DNA of 64,000 nucleotides from Segetibacter sp. 3557_3 (GCF_004354985.1 NZ_SMSK01000002.1:124001-188000); one strand, 5' to 3'. Positions 9,221-18,543 are shown, counted from the first letter of the stretch. Translations and numbers: made by a program. The notes: generated from the letters alone by a model not told the origin.

Positions 9221-10357
9221 ATGTATCGAATTCCGTTCAATAAACCTTTCATTTCGGGAAATGAATTAAACTACATAAAAGATGCGGTGGATACAGGCAA
9301 AATTTCAGGTGATGGCAAATATACCCGTCTATGCCAGCAATTTTTTGAAGCGCGTTACGGCTACCGAAAAACCCTGCTGACCTCGAGTTGCACCGATGCC
9401 TTGGAGATGGCGGCGTTGTTGTGTAACATTCAGCCGGGAGATGAAGTAATTGCACCATCGTACACTTTTGTCTCTACCGTCAACCCCTTCATCCTGCGTG
9501 GAGCCATTATCCGGTTTGCTGACTCCCGGGGTGATCATCCTGGTATTGATGAGCTCGCTGTTGAAAAGCTCATCAACCCGAAAACAAAAGCTATTGTTGT
9601 TACGCATTATGCAGGTATTGCCTGCAACATGCAACAGTTGCAAAGCGTGGCTCAACAGCATCAACTTTGGCTGATTGAGGATGCTGCCCACGCCATAGAC
9701 GCTTATTTCGAAGACCGGCCTCTTGGCGGTATCGGGCATATGGCTGCGTTTTCATTTCACGAAACGAAAAATATCATATCAGGTGAAGGTGGGATGTTGG
9801 TCTTAAACGACCCTCAACTGGTAGAAAGGGCTGAAATCATCCGTGAGAAAGGAACCGATCGATCTAAATTCTTTCGCGGAGAAACAGATAAATACCGTTG
9901 GGTTGATGTCGGCTCCTCGTTTCTTCCTTCCGACATCACTGCCGCTTTTTTATTTGCACAGTTGGAGAATATCGATATGATACAAGAACGGCGTAAATAC
10001 CTTTGGAATCAGTATCGGGAAGGCTTTGCTTTACTTGCGCACGAGCGCAAAGTTCGCCTTCCATACTTACCTCCATATGCAAGCAACAATGCTCATATTT
10101 TTTACTTAATCAGCAATTCCCCGGCAGAACGGGACAACTTGATTCAGCGCCTGGCAGAAGTAGGCATTCTGGCAGTCTTCCATTATCTGCCATTGCATAA
10201 CAGTCCCTACTTCGTAAAAAGGAATAATGGTGCTGAGCTCCCAATGTCCGTTTACTTTTCAGACCACCTGCTAAGGCTGCCACTCTTTTATTCGCTGAGC
10301 GACGACGAACAACAGCTTATTATAAACCACGTTTACCAATTTTATGGCTGCAATTGA
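9221..10357 (+). CDS. wecE: dTDP-4-amino-4,6-dideoxygalactose transaminase (WecE/RffA-like)
   Basis: A 378-residue PLP-dependent sugar aminotransferase of the DegT/DnrJ/EryC1/StrS family. It matches WecE in detail: FNKPFISGNELNYI at the N-terminus, GKISGDGKYTRLCQQ, LTSSCTDALEMAALL, GDEVIAPSYTFVSTVN, and FHETKN with the PLP lysine at 183, then IIREKGTDRSKFFRG. WecE makes dTDP-4-amino-4,6-dideoxy-D-galactose from the 4-keto precursor with glutamate as donor. It overlaps the next gene by 14 bases. The enterobacterial pathway feeds enterobacterial common antigen; that system is not expected here, so the end product is probably another surface glycan. Confidence 0.85.
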   Translation: MYRIPFNKPFISGNELNYIKDAVDTGKISGDGKYTRLCQQFFEARYGYRKTLLTSSCTDALEMAALLCNIQPGDEVIAPSYTFVSTVNPFILRGAIIRFADSRGDHPGIDELAVEKLINPKTKAIVVTHYAGIACNMQQLQSVAQQHQLWLIEDAAHAIDAYFEDRPLGGIGHMAAFSFHETKNIISGEGGMLVLNDPQLVERAEIIREKGTDRSKFFRGETDKYRWVDVGSSFLPSDITAAFLFAQLENIDMIQERRKYLWNQYREGFALLAHERKVRLPYLPPYASNNAHIFYLISNSPAERDNLIQRLAEVGILAVFHYLPLHNSPYFVKRNNGAELPMSVYFSDHLLRLPLFYSLSDDEQQLIINHVYQFYGCN

Positions 10358-12326
10358 CTTCACGCAGTTGCTGACCGCGTTTGGGGTGTCTTACCTGTTG
10401 GTGTTATTCTTCATAGCTGTTGGCGAATGCCTGACTCGGTTCTTTTCGCACCGGGCTCAAAGGGGGGATTCGGTTTATGCACAGATGTTTTACCGCTTTT
10501 TCACCGGACTTGTTTTTGTTGTATCATGTTATTCAATCGTAGTTGCCTCCGGCAGATCGATAAACCTGGTACTGGTGCCTTTGCTGTTTTTGTTTCTACA
10601 TTTTCACGGAGGGCCGGCGCAATCAGGGAATCCTTCAACGAGCAAAGGTCCCCAGTATGGTTCAGCACTTCCCGAGCTTGGGCTGATTGTATTTGTGTCG
10701 GTACTGGTGCTGTTTATTGCACCAGAGTCGGAGTATAAGCAAGCGGACAGCTTCTTCTACCTGAAAATCGCTGAAAGTTTGAACCAGAGCGGACAGGAAA
10801 ACCTGAGCCACTACTTCAACCGGTATAGTTCGTTTTTTCATGGAACAGAGCCGTATCATTACTTCGACCTTTGGCTTACCGCAATTATTACCAGGATCAC
10901 AGGCTCCTTTCATCCCGCCGTTTTTGCGGCCAGATATATCGGCGCGGCGGTACTGTTATCAGGAACGATGCTTGCCCTTTATAGCCTTTGTGCCGTACTC
11001 TTTCACAGAGGGAATAGGTTATTACCGAAACTGTTTTGTTGGTCCTTATTATTCTTCATGCCGAACTTTCTTGGTCTTTCATCCTGGCTATACCAAGTGT
11101 TTATCAGCGACTTCGAAGGAAGTTTTTTGGAACGGCCGAACTTCCGGGTGATCTACCTGGTGTTTATCCCGGTGTTTATCGAAGTTTATCGCTACAAACA
11201 ACTGACCATTCCCGCATTCTGCCTTCTGCTGATGGTGTCCGTATTTTCGTTTACGTGCGCGGTGGTCATCATTCCAGCCCTTGTTGTTTACAGTGTCTAT
11301 CTGTTTATCAACAAAAACCGGCATGGTCGGCATATCTTCTGGGGAAGCATCCTGTTTTCAGTTTGTTATGCTGGGTTTTACCTGTTATTCCCGGTTCGGG
11401 GGCTGGCCTCTATATACGACCCCGGTAATAGTGGCTTGTTGCACCGAACGCTTCAGGGATGGAAGTTTATCATCTACGCGATTACGATGTCAGGATTATA
11501 CCTGATGGTCATCTACCTGCTTTTTATTGGCCCATTGTTTCTGATTAATAAAAATGTGCTTAGGGAGGTAATAAATAGACTCAAACCTGGTTCTTTTGCT
11601 TTGTTGCTCATTATTGCCAGCGGTATTGTTATTGCCAGGCTGTTGTACCAGAAGGATAATGCTTACCAGTTCCTGTTCATTTCAGACATCGTCGTTCTGC
11701 TACTGATTTGGATAAGCATCCTGTTATTTGCCTCCAATTACAACAATAAATTGCTACTGCCGGCCGCTATCGTTTTCTTTGGTACCTGGGCAGTCAGGGC
11801 CCTGGCGGAGCCACAAATGTTTTTTGTTGATACGTTCCGGCAGAACGGCAACCTCGTTTATGAAGGACGCAAGTACGCGGCACCTTATCTCGACGCGGTA
11901 CAAAGGTACTTTAGAACAAATCGTGATGTTGTCGGCGGTTACATTGCGGACAGTACTTTTTACCGATCCATTCACTACTCCCGAAGAAATCCAAATGTTT
12001 ATTTTCTGCCGCTTACTTACATTGTATCTGCGACGGTAAATAAGAACTTTGAGTTTTGCCTTTCCAGCCCTGAAGATATTCTTTCAGGCATCACTTATCC
12101 GCTTGAAGCAGAGTACTTGAATACAGCTGTAAACAGGTCGTACTACCTGAATTACAAAAACACACATAAAGGATTAAGTAAAGATCAGCTGCTGTATAAT
12201 TTCATCAGGGAACACGATCTTGCATACCTGATCGTTACAGGAAACGTCCAAGCAGGACCTGCCGTACTATCCCTTTTCAGGAACCAGGTCAGCGATCCGG
12301 TGACTGGTGAAAAGTTCTTGTATTAA
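10344..12326 (+). CDS. Polytopic membrane protein, possible GT-C-type glycosyltransferase
   Basis: A 660-residue protein with about a dozen hydrophobic segments, starting inside the end of the wecE-like gene. I do not recognise a named family. After the third membrane segment comes an acidic, aromatic loop (ADSFFYLKIAESL, then EPYHYFDLWLTAII), like the lumenal/periplasmic loops that carry catalytic acids in GT-C transferases. The C-terminal 150 residues are soluble (GGYIADSTFYRS onward). Position behind an ArnC-like enzyme and two sugar-modifying enzymes suggests transfer or assembly of the lipid-linked sugar in the periplasm, by analogy with ArnT. This is inference. Confidence 0.6.
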   Translation: MAAIDFTQLLTAFGVSYLLVLFFIAVGECLTRFFSHRAQRGDSVYAQMFYRFFTGLVFVVSCYSIVVASGRSINLVLVPLLFLFLHFHGGPAQSGNPSTSKGPQYGSALPELGLIVFVSVLVLFIAPESEYKQADSFFYLKIAESLNQSGQENLSHYFNRYSSFFHGTEPYHYFDLWLTAIITRITGSFHPAVFAARYIGAAVLLSGTMLALYSLCAVLFHRGNRLLPKLFCWSLLFFMPNFLGLSSWLYQVFISDFEGSFLERPNFRVIYLVFIPVFIEVYRYKQLTIPAFCLLLMVSVFSFTCAVVIIPALVVYSVYLFINKNRHGRHIFWGSILFSVCYAGFYLLFPVRGLASIYDPGNSGLLHRTLQGWKFIIYAITMSGLYLMVIYLLFIGPLFLINKNVLREVINRLKPGSFALLLIIASGIVIARLLYQKDNAYQFLFISDIVVLLLIWISILLFASNYNNKLLLPAAIVFFGTWAVRALAEPQMFFVDTFRQNGNLVYEGRKYAAPYLDAVQRYFRTNRDVVGGYIADSTFYRSIHYSRRNPNVYFLPLTYIVSATVNKNFEFCLSSPEDILSGITYPLEAEYLNTAVNRSYYLNYKNTHKGLSKDQLLYNFIREHDLAYLIVTGNVQAGPAVLSLFRNQVSDPVTGEKFLY

Positions 12327-12399
12327 AATTATGGGGTTTAATGTTGTTTAGGAGACCAGAGCCAGGCTGCTTTGGATTTGAGTATTGTAATACCAATTC

Positions 12400-13722
12400 A
12401 TGAAAGTTGTAGCGACCATCCTGTTTGTTTTTTTTATACTGATCAACATTGTATTGTTCTGGCCTGCTAACTTGTTTTTTCTTAACGACGATTTTGTTCA
12501 CATCCCGCTAACAGAGAAAGGCATCTTTTTTCAAACGAATTCTATTAGGCCGGTACATGAATTATTGGTTCGTTTCGACCTTTTGTGCTGGGGCAGGTGG
12601 GCGCCAGGCTATCACATCACGGCACTGGTTTTACACTTTGTGGTCACCTGCCAGGTTTACCAATTAGCAAAAACCTTATCAGCCAGGCAAGGCAATTCCA
12701 ATGCTGATACTGCACGTAAAACAGCCTTGCTTTCGGTTTTGATTTTTCTGTCGTATGCCGGTTATTCAGAGTCCCTTGCGTGGATCATTGGACGGGGGCC
12801 TATACTCTCAGCCATCTTTTTACTGTATTCATTACAGTTGTCTTTTCAGGCCGGGGAAAGCCGTGCATTAATAAACCAGCTTGTAGGATGCTTGTGTTTT
12901 GCCTGTGCTCTCTTTAGTTATGAGCAGGCTTTGCTGGTACCCCCGGTATTGTGGTTGCTTTGTAAGAAAGAGAAAACCGTCGATTCTAGTTCTCAGGTAA
13001 AATATGCTCAGGCCCTGTGTGTAGTTTCGGCTATATACCTGGTAGCCAGGCAGGTTCAAACTTCGGAGATCATGGGTAACTATGAGGCCGGAAATTTTCG
13101 GAACTTTAATTTAGGCATACTCGTCGCAAACGCAGGAAGATTTCTCAGCCGGCTTTTTATTAATCCTGCCAGCCGTACAGCTTATGTTATAGCCTTGTTT
13201 GTGCTATTGGTAATGTTAAGCACAATACTGATGGCGACAGCAAAAAGATTGAAACCGGTTCAGCGAAAAATGGTTTTCTGCGGGTGGATGATCGTGGCAT
13301 TGCTTGCCCCTATGTTGTCTCTTGGGATATCGACGAATTCTTTTGAGTCGGGGAGGTTTCTTTACTTACCCTCCATTTATCTATCCATTTCAATCAGTTC
13401 TGCTGCTGTTTACCTTTCGGGTTCGCCAGGACTGAGCCGGATGATAACAGGTGCGGTGGTGTTCGGCATTGTTGCTTATTGGCTGACAGGCAAGTGGGAG
13501 GCCGCTTCGGCATACCAGGCAGCATCCAGGTATGCCCTTACCAGCCACTTAGCAGTAGCTGATCATTTTAAGGGCCAGGCATCAGTTTATGTTGTTGATA
13601 CGCTATACCAGAATTACGGGGGGATACCCGTATTTAGATCAGGGTACAAGGAAGGAATTAGCTGGTTACACCCGCAGATTGATACTTCAAAGATAACAAT
13701 ACTTCACCTGGTGAATAAATAG
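12400..13722 (+). CDS. Polytopic membrane protein, GT-C-like
   Basis: A 440-residue inner-membrane protein with about ten hydrophobic segments. After the first one comes FLNDDFVHIP, then RPVHELLVRFDLLCWGRWAPGYH and ALVLHF. This spacing (Asp-Asp after TM1, Arg, then Trp/Gly and His before TM2) is common in bacterial GT-C glycosyltransferase-like proteins. It ends the envelope-sugar operon, 73 bases after the previous gene, and converges on riboflavin synthase with a 16-base gap. The acceptor and donor are unknown. Confidence 0.6.
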   Translation: MKVVATILFVFFILINIVLFWPANLFFLNDDFVHIPLTEKGIFFQTNSIRPVHELLVRFDLLCWGRWAPGYHITALVLHFVVTCQVYQLAKTLSARQGNSNADTARKTALLSVLIFLSYAGYSESLAWIIGRGPILSAIFLLYSLQLSFQAGESRALINQLVGCLCFACALFSYEQALLVPPVLWLLCKKEKTVDSSSQVKYAQALCVVSAIYLVARQVQTSEIMGNYEAGNFRNFNLGILVANAGRFLSRLFINPASRTAYVIALFVLLVMLSTILMATAKRLKPVQRKMVFCGWMIVALLAPMLSLGISTNSFESGRFLYLPSIYLSISISSAAVYLSGSPGLSRMITGAVVFGIVAYWLTGKWEAASAYQAASRYALTSHLAVADHFKGQASVYVVDTLYQNYGGIPVFRSGYKEGISWLHPQIDTSKITILHLVNK

Positions 13723-13738
13723 GGGAGTGTTGAAATGT

Positions 13739-14326
13739 CTAGCTGACGGTCATAAATCGTTGTACATATTTGCCGATCATATCGAACTCGATGTTTACCG
13801 GGCTGCCCTCTTCTAGTTCCCGCATGTTAGTATGTTGGTAGGTATATGGAATTATGGCAACAGAAAAGGCACTTTTTGTTACATCAAAAATCGTAAGGCT
13901 GATTCCATTCAGGCTAATGGACCCTTTTTCGATGATCATCCCACTAAAAGCGCCATTAAATTCAAAGCGGTACTGCCAACTGCCTTCAAGATCTGTTACG
14001 CTCAGGCACATGGCCGTCGTGTCAACATGTCCCTGTACAAGGTGCCCGTCTATTCGTCCGTTCATTTGCATGCACCGCTCAAGGTTTACCAATTGCCCGG
14101 TAGTTACACTGCCAAGATTTGTTTTATTAAGTGTTTCAGCGATGGCGGTCACCTGGTGGACATTCCCGTTTATCCCTTCAACGGTTAAACAAACCCCATT
14201 ATGAGAGACGCTCTGGTCCACCTTAAGTTCGGGAGTAATGGCTGAAGAAATGTGAAACGTTTTGTTTGTTCCTACTTGCGTTACATTCTCAACGGTTCCC
14301 AGTGTTTCAATTATGCCGGTAAACAT
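13739..14326 (-). CDS. ribE: Riboflavin synthase, alpha subunit
   Basis: A 195-residue enzyme that dismutates two 6,7-dimethyl-8-ribityllumazine molecules to riboflavin. It starts with the hallmark MFTGIIETLGTV and has the two tandem lumazine-binding repeats: the first with SHNGVCLTVEGI, the second starting after GHLVQGHVDTTAM and continuing to SLNGISLTIFDV. The length is usual for the family. It is monocistronic on the minus strand, divergent from rpsU. No FMN riboswitch is apparent upstream. Confidence 0.95.
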   Translation of the reverse strand: MFTGIIETLGTVENVTQVGTNKTFHISSAITPELKVDQSVSHNGVCLTVEGINGNVHQVTAIAETLNKTNLGSVTTGQLVNLERCMQMNGRIDGHLVQGHVDTTAMCLSVTDLEGSWQYRFEFNGAFSGMIIEKGSISLNGISLTIFDVTKSAFSVAIIPYTYQHTNMRELEEGSPVNIEFDMIGKYVQRFMTVS

Positions 14327-14367
14327 GCCGCAAATTAAGGAGGGTTGACAAATTTCTGAATTTTCCT

Positions 14368-14399
14368 TTTGGATAATATTAGAGCGCTCGTTATCTTTG
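14368..14399 (+). promoter_or_regulatory. rpsU promoter (-33/-7 type)
   Basis: TTTG at 14368-14371 and a perfect TATCTTTG at 14392-14399, separated by 20 bases. It matches the Bacteroidota primary sigma-factor consensus and lies 30 bases upstream of the rpsU start codon. Confidence 0.65.
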
Positions 14400-14429
14400 C
14401 CGACCTAAAATTATCTAAACGGGGTACGT

Positions 14430-14627
14430 ATGTTAATAATTGACTCAAAAGATTGCGAAAACATAGACAAAGCACTTAAGAAGTATAAAAAGAAGTTTGA
14501 GAAATCGAAAATCCTTTTACAACTTAGAGAACGCCAGGCTTTTATTAAGCCCTCTGTACAGCGTAGAACTGAGGTTTTGAAAGCTGTTTACAAGCAGAAG
14601 ATGGCGAACGGTGACTTTGAAGATTAA
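14430..14627 (+). CDS. rpsU: Small ribosomal subunit protein bS21
   Basis: A 65-residue basic protein with the S21 pattern (FEKSKILLQLRERQAFIKPS then QRRTEVLKAVYKQK). It belongs to the 30S subunit near the 3' end of 16S rRNA. The start ATG follows GGGGTACGT, with no strong Shine-Dalgarno sequence. It lies in the rpsU-xerC-hpf order, followed at once by a hairpin terminator. Confidence 0.95.
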   Translation: MLIIDSKDCENIDKALKKYKKKFEKSKILLQLRERQAFIKPSVQRRTEVLKAVYKQKMANGDFED

Positions 14628-14650
14628 TCTTTAAGCTTGCACATATATGT

Positions 14651-14696
14651 AACTGATAGCGTGAAGTTTTCTTAACTTTAGGCTATCAGTTTTTTT
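14651..14696 (+). terminator. rpsU terminator abutting xerC start
   Basis: AACTGATAGC (14651-14660) pairs with GCTATCAGTT (14682-14691), with an inner AAGTT/AACTT helix. The T-tract runs to 14696, and the next base is the A of the xerC ATG. Confidence 0.7.
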
Positions 14697-15605
14697 ATGC
14701 CCGTATCTGAATTTGCATCACTTCAACCTTTTCTCGACTACCTGCGTTTCGAAAAACGTTATTCAGCCCATACCATCACTTCGTATCAGACCGACCTTGA
14801 GCAATTTTTTACTTACCTCCGGGTTCAATACAACGGACCATCTATTAAGGAAATTACCCCTGTTCTAATCCGCAGCTGGCTGGCCCGGATGAAGGATGAT
14901 AAGCTTTCTTCAAAGTCGCTTAACAGGAAAATATCTACGCTCAAGTCTTTTTTCAGGTACCAGATCAAAGTTGGGTTAATTGATAGCACCCCCATGTCAG
15001 CTATAGTCTCACCTAAAGTTGGAAAGCGATTACCATCATATGTTTCAGAAAAAGAAATGGAAGCGTTGATGGCCGCACGTTCTCCTGAAGAAAATACGTG
15101 GGAAAACAAAACCAATCAGCTCATCGTTGATATCTTTTACAATACCGGCATGCGGTTGAGTGAGTTAATTAACTTATTAGCAGCGGATATTGACCAGTCA
15201 AACGGGCAGCTTAAGGTGTTGGGTAAAGGTAATAAAGAGCGTATTATTCCGGTTTCCGCCGAACTGATGAACAACATCAGGGAGTATCTGGCGCTGAGAC
15301 AGGCTACATTTCCCCAGGCTGAGGTGCCGCCAAACCTGCTGGTAAATCGGAAAGGAAAGAAGCTATATCCTAAGTACGTATACCTTATTGTCAAAAAGAA
15401 CCTGGTGCCGGTTACTACCTTGAAAAAGAAAAGCCCGCATGTACTCCGGCACACATTTGCTACCCATCTTACTAACAACGGCGCGGAGTTAAACGCCGTT
15501 AAAGAACTACTAGGTCACAGCAGTTTGGCAGCAACACAGATCTATACACATAATACTATCGAAAAGTTAAAGGAGATCCACAAAAGAGCCCATCCCAAAG
15601 CCTGA
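14697..15605 (+). CDS. xerC: Tyrosine recombinase, XerC type
   Basis: A 302-residue site-specific recombinase. The N-terminal SAM-like core-binding domain (about 8-92, starting FLDYLRFEKRYSAHTITSY) precedes the catalytic domain. All catalytic residues are present: Arg153 (TGMRLSEL), Lys177 (GKGNKER), His248-x-x-Arg251 (HVLRHTFATHL), His274 (LLGHSS) and nucleophile Tyr283 (IYTHN). Length and context (between rpsU and hpf, not next to an integrated element) fit the chromosome-dimer-resolving XerC/D pair rather than a phage integrase. The start at 14697 keeps the normal N-terminus but sits directly after the rpsU terminator T-tract. No att or dif site was recognised. Confidence 0.88.
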   Translation: MPVSEFASLQPFLDYLRFEKRYSAHTITSYQTDLEQFFTYLRVQYNGPSIKEITPVLIRSWLARMKDDKLSSKSLNRKISTLKSFFRYQIKVGLIDSTPMSAIVSPKVGKRLPSYVSEKEMEALMAARSPEENTWENKTNQLIVDIFYNTGMRLSELINLLAADIDQSNGQLKVLGKGNKERIIPVSAELMNNIREYLALRQATFPQAEVPPNLLVNRKGKKLYPKYVYLIVKKNLVPVTTLKKKSPHVLRHTFATHLTNNGAELNAVKELLGHSSLAATQIYTHNTIEKLKEIHKRAHPKA

Positions 15606-15829
15606 TCGTTTCCTATGAACCGGCACGGAACCGGCGGGAGACCGGTTTCAACTGATATTACAGCTTGAAAACCATCAGATTTCCGGAAGTTAGCACAGGC
15701 TAAAATAACAGGGTTAAAAGTCCTGATTTTCGTGTGTTTCGATTAACTTCATACCTGCCAATTCAAATACTGCGTATGGCTAATTTTACATATAGTTCTT
15801 TTTTTATTCACCGTAAAACCGCGATCACT

Positions 15830-16129
15830 ATGAACGTAAAAATTCAAACAGTGCACTTCGATGCAGATGAAAAATTGATTGAATACGTCAATAAGAAAAT
15901 TGATAAACTGAACATTTTTCATGAACGAATTACGAAAGTGGATGTGTTTCTGAAGTTAGACAACGTAGTTCATACGATTAAAGACAAGATTGCCGAAATA
16001 AGGGTTCACGTTCCGCGACACGATTTTTTTGTAAAAGCTTCCTCCAAGTCTTTTGAAGAATCGTTTGACAGTGCGATAGACTCGATGGTGAACCAGATGA
16101 AACGTAAAAAAGAAAAGCAAGCAGCATAA
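15830..16129 (+). CDS. hpf: Ribosome hibernation-promoting factor (short HPF/RaiA family)
   Basis: A 99-residue protein that binds the 30S decoding region and silences ribosomes in stationary phase. The ATG at 15830 (MNVKIQTVHFDADEKLIEYV) gives the standard N-terminus; an upstream in-frame ATG at 15776 would add a tail unlike the family. The beta-alpha-beta-beta-beta-alpha pattern and the basic end (NQMKRKKEKQAA) fit. The long-form dimerisation domain is absent. It is followed by a perfect hairpin terminator. Confidence 0.9.
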   Translation: MNVKIQTVHFDADEKLIEYVNKKIDKLNIFHERITKVDVFLKLDNVVHTIKDKIAEIRVHVPRHDFFVKASSKSFEESFDSAIDSMVNQMKRKKEKQAA

Positions 16130-16147
16130 AATATCACGATAGATTCT

Positions 16148-16172
16148 AAAGGCCTCAATTGAGGCCTTTTTT
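16148..16172 (+). terminator. hpf terminator
   Basis: AAAGGCCTC-AATT-GAGGCCTTT followed by further Ts: a perfect 9-bp stem with a 4-base loop. It is nearly symmetric. Confidence 0.85.
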
Positions 16173-16188
16173 ATTGCATCTTTGCGTC

Positions 16189-16458
16189 ATGACCATTAAC
16201 AAGTACAACCCTGTTTTTGCTTTGATTGTAGTAGGGATACTCGCCGGCTGCGAAAACAGGAAAACTGCTACTGCGTTGGTAATGGAAAGAAAAAAGCTCG
16301 GGAACAATAAGCTTTTGATTAAGTATGCTTACATGACTGGTGGAGAACGCATGGTTGATAGTGCAATTATCACCAATGAAGTGCTTGAAAGTGACTCCAT
16401 AAAGGTCATCCTCGATAAAGATAATCCGGGTAAAAGCACTCCGGAGCTACTGAAATAA
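16189..16458 (+). CDS. Small lipoprotein of unknown function
   Basis: 89 residues. The ATG at 16189 is chosen because the sequence CATCTTTG (-7-like) ends four bases before it, suggesting a nearly leaderless transcript. The N-terminus has a hydrophobic stretch ending in a lipobox (GILAGC), so the mature protein would start at that Cys and be membrane anchored. The remainder is a short charged domain (KKLGNNKLLIKYAY, then DSAIITNEVLESDSIKVIL). I do not recognise a family. Confidence 0.65.
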   Translation: MTINKYNPVFALIVVGILAGCENRKTATALVMERKKLGNNKLLIKYAYMTGGERMVDSAIITNEVLESDSIKVILDKDNPGKSTPELLK

Positions 16459-16519
16459 CCCACTGGTTTAGTGACTGATTTTCAGTTTTGATTTTATCTG
16501 GAAAAAAGATTTTCAAAAT

Positions 16520-16549
16520 TTTGGTATTACAAGTTTTCCCTTACCTTTG
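16520..16549 (+). promoter_or_regulatory. Promoter of the tRNA cluster
   Basis: TTTG at 16520-16523 and TACCTTTG at 16542-16549, separated by 18 bases, about 70 bases ahead of the first tRNA. The -7 box matches the consensus perfectly. Confidence 0.65.
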
Positions 16550-16619
16550 CCATCCCTAAAATTAGAGGGGTTACCAATAAAAAGGTGATTAAGTTCTTTA
16601 GATAAATGTTGTGATATTT

Positions 16620-16692
16620 GCCGAAGTAGCTCAGTTGGTAGAGCAGCTGATTTGTAATCAGCAGGTCGGGGGTTCGACTCCCTTCTTCGGCT
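16620..16692 (+). tRNA. tRNA-Thr (TGT)
   Basis: 73 bases. The acceptor GCCGAAG pairs with CTTCGGC, discriminator T. The anticodon loop TTTGTAA carries TGT, closed by CTGA/TCAG. The T-loop is GTTCGAC. No encoded CCA. First of four tRNAs upstream of tuf. Confidence 0.95.
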
Positions 16693-16737
16693 CAATTTTG
16701 TTGTGATTATCGTTATCAATCATCATAAGCAACAACC

Positions 16738-16820
16738 GGGCAGGTTCCAGAGCGGCCAAATGGGGCGGACTGTAAATCCGCTGTCTTTCGACTTCAGAGG
16801 TTCGAATCCTCTCCTGCCCA
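16738..16820 (+). tRNA. tRNA-Tyr (GTA)
   Basis: 83 bases with the long variable arm of class II tRNAs. The acceptor GGGCAGG pairs with CCTGCCC, discriminator A. The anticodon loop CTGTAAA carries GTA. Confidence 0.95.
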
Positions 16821-16889
16821 CAGTTCTTTTAAAATGTTAGCATATAGGTTCGTGTTTAGTCATAGAACTGGTATACTTTACAGTTATAA

Positions 16890-16962
16890 GCGGAAGTAGC
16901 TCAATTGGTAGAGCGATAGCCTTCCAAGCTATAGGTCGCGAGTTCGAGACTCGTCTTCCGCT
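16890..16962 (+). tRNA. tRNA-Gly (TCC)
   Basis: 73 bases. The acceptor GCGGAAG pairs with CTTCCGC, discriminator T. The anticodon loop CTTCCAA carries TCC, closed by ATAGC/GCTAT. Confidence 0.95.
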
Positions 16963-17039
16963 CTTTTAGTTATTAAGACTCCAGTAATGTTCTTTATCAG
17001 AATAGCGGCTGGTGACCACTGACTCGATAACTTTTAAAA

Positions 17040-17111
<72 letters not shown>

Positions 17112-17343
17112 CGTTCTTTTTAATGGTTATGGGTTGAACCGAATGCCGGGTTTTGAGCGAAAGTGATTTCGTTCAGACTAAAGGAGTGCCGGCGTGGTTT
17201 TGCCGTTCAGGCGTAAGCTTTTGGTTGGTAAACTAGATTAGAAAAGGTTCACGGGTTTACATGTGACCCGCCTGAGTACATTTAAGTTCCTGCGGCACAA
17301 GTGAATGCCAGCGATTTTAAACAACAATCTAAAAACAAATAAA

Positions 17344-18531
17344 ATGGCAAAAGAGAATTTTAAAAGGGATAAACCCCACGTTAACGTTGGCACCATTGGT
17401 CACGTTGACCACGGTAAAACCACATTAACTGCCGCTATTACCGATATTTTGTCAAAAAAAGGTTTAGCGGAGAAAAAGAACTATGATGAGATTGACGGTG
17501 CCCCTGAAGAAAAAGAAAGAGGTATCACAATTAATACTGCTCACGTAGAATATCAAACAGCTAATCGTCACTATGCTCACGTTGACTGTCCTGGTCACGC
17601 TGACTATGTAAAAAATATGATTACCGGTGCCGCCCAAATGGACGGAGCTATTCTTGTGGTAGCAGCCACTGACGGACCTATGCCTCAAACCAGAGAGCAC
17701 ATCCTTCTTGCACGTCAGGTTGGTGTACCTCGTATGGTGGTATTCATGAACAAAGTTGATCTTGTTGATGATCCTGAATTGATCGAATTGGTTGAAATGG
17801 AAATCCGTGAAATCCTTTCTAAGAATGGTTTCGACGGCGACAATACACCAATCATCAAAGGTTCCGCTACTGGTGCTCTTGCTGGTGACGAAAAATGGGT
17901 TAGCGCAATCGATGAATTGATGGATGCAGTCGATTCTTATATTCCATTACCTCCCCGCCCGGTTGACCAGGCGTTTTTGATGAGCGTGGAAGACGTTTTT
18001 TCGATCACAGGTCGCGGTACTGTTGCGACAGGTCGTATCGAAAGAGGTCGTATTAAAGTTGGTGAAGGTGTTGAGATTGTTGGTTTGATGGAAAAACCAT
18101 TGACTTCGACTGTTACCGGTGTTGAGATGTTTAAGAAACTACTTGACGAAGGTGAAGCTGGGGATAATGCAGGACTATTGCTTCGTGGTATTGAGAAAAC
18201 TCAAATCCGCAGGGGTATGGTTATCTGTAAACCAGGATCTATCACTCCGCACACTGAATTCAAAGGAGAGGTTTATGTATTGAGTAAAGAAGAAGGTGGT
18301 CGTCATACGCCTTTCTTCAACAAGTACCGCCCACAGTTCTACTTCCGTACAACGGACGTAACCGGAGAGTGTACTCTTCCTGAAGGAACCGAAATGGTTA
18401 TGCCAGGTGATAATACTTCACTTTCTGTTACTTTGATCCAACCTATCGCGATGGAAAAAGGATTGAAGTTTGCGATACGCGAAGGTGGTCGTACAGTAGG
18501 TGCCGGTCAGGTTACTGAAATAATCAAATAG
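17344..18531 (+). CDS. tuf: Elongation factor Tu
   Basis: A 395-residue GTPase that delivers aminoacyl-tRNA to the ribosome. The start at 17344 ([20 protein letters not shown]) is the family start; the frame upstream is untranslated leader. Visible: P-loop GHVDHGKT, switch [19 protein letters not shown], then the beta-barrel domains 2 and 3 ending [10 protein letters not shown]. The four upstream tRNAs and downstream tRNA-Trp/secE/nusG are the classic arrangement. The 232-base leader between tRNA-Thr and tuf has no other gene. Confidence 0.98.
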   Translation: MAKENFKRDKPHVNVGTIGHVDHGKTTLTAAITDILSKKGLAEKKNYDEIDGAPEEKERGITINTAHVEYQTANRHYAHVDCPGHADYVKNMITGAAQMDGAILVVAATDGPMPQTREHILLARQVGVPRMVVFMNKVDLVDDPELIELVEMEIREILSKNGFDGDNTPIIKGSATGALAGDEKWVSAIDELMDAVDSYIPLPPRPVDQAFLMSVEDVFSITGRGTVATGRIERGRIKVGEGVEIVGLMEKPLTSTVTGVEMFKKLLDEGEAGDNAGLLLRGIEKTQIRRGMVICKPGSITPHTEFKGEVYVLSKEEGGRHTPFFNKYRPQFYFRTTDVTGECTLPEGTEMVMPGDNTSLSVTLIQPIAMEKGLKFAIREGGRTVGAGQVTEIIK

Positions 18532-18543
18532 CTATATTAGAAG

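Noticed and set aside
14697-15605. XerC-like recombinase as the integrase of a mobile element
   Set aside because: Conserved rpsU-xerC-hpf context, family length, and no att repeats or cargo genes nearby; a housekeeping role is more likely.
16513-16719. 68-codon minus-strand frame across tRNA-Thr (contains SRRRESNPRPADYKS)
   Set aside because: It is the antisense of a tRNA gene, a known source of spurious database proteins.
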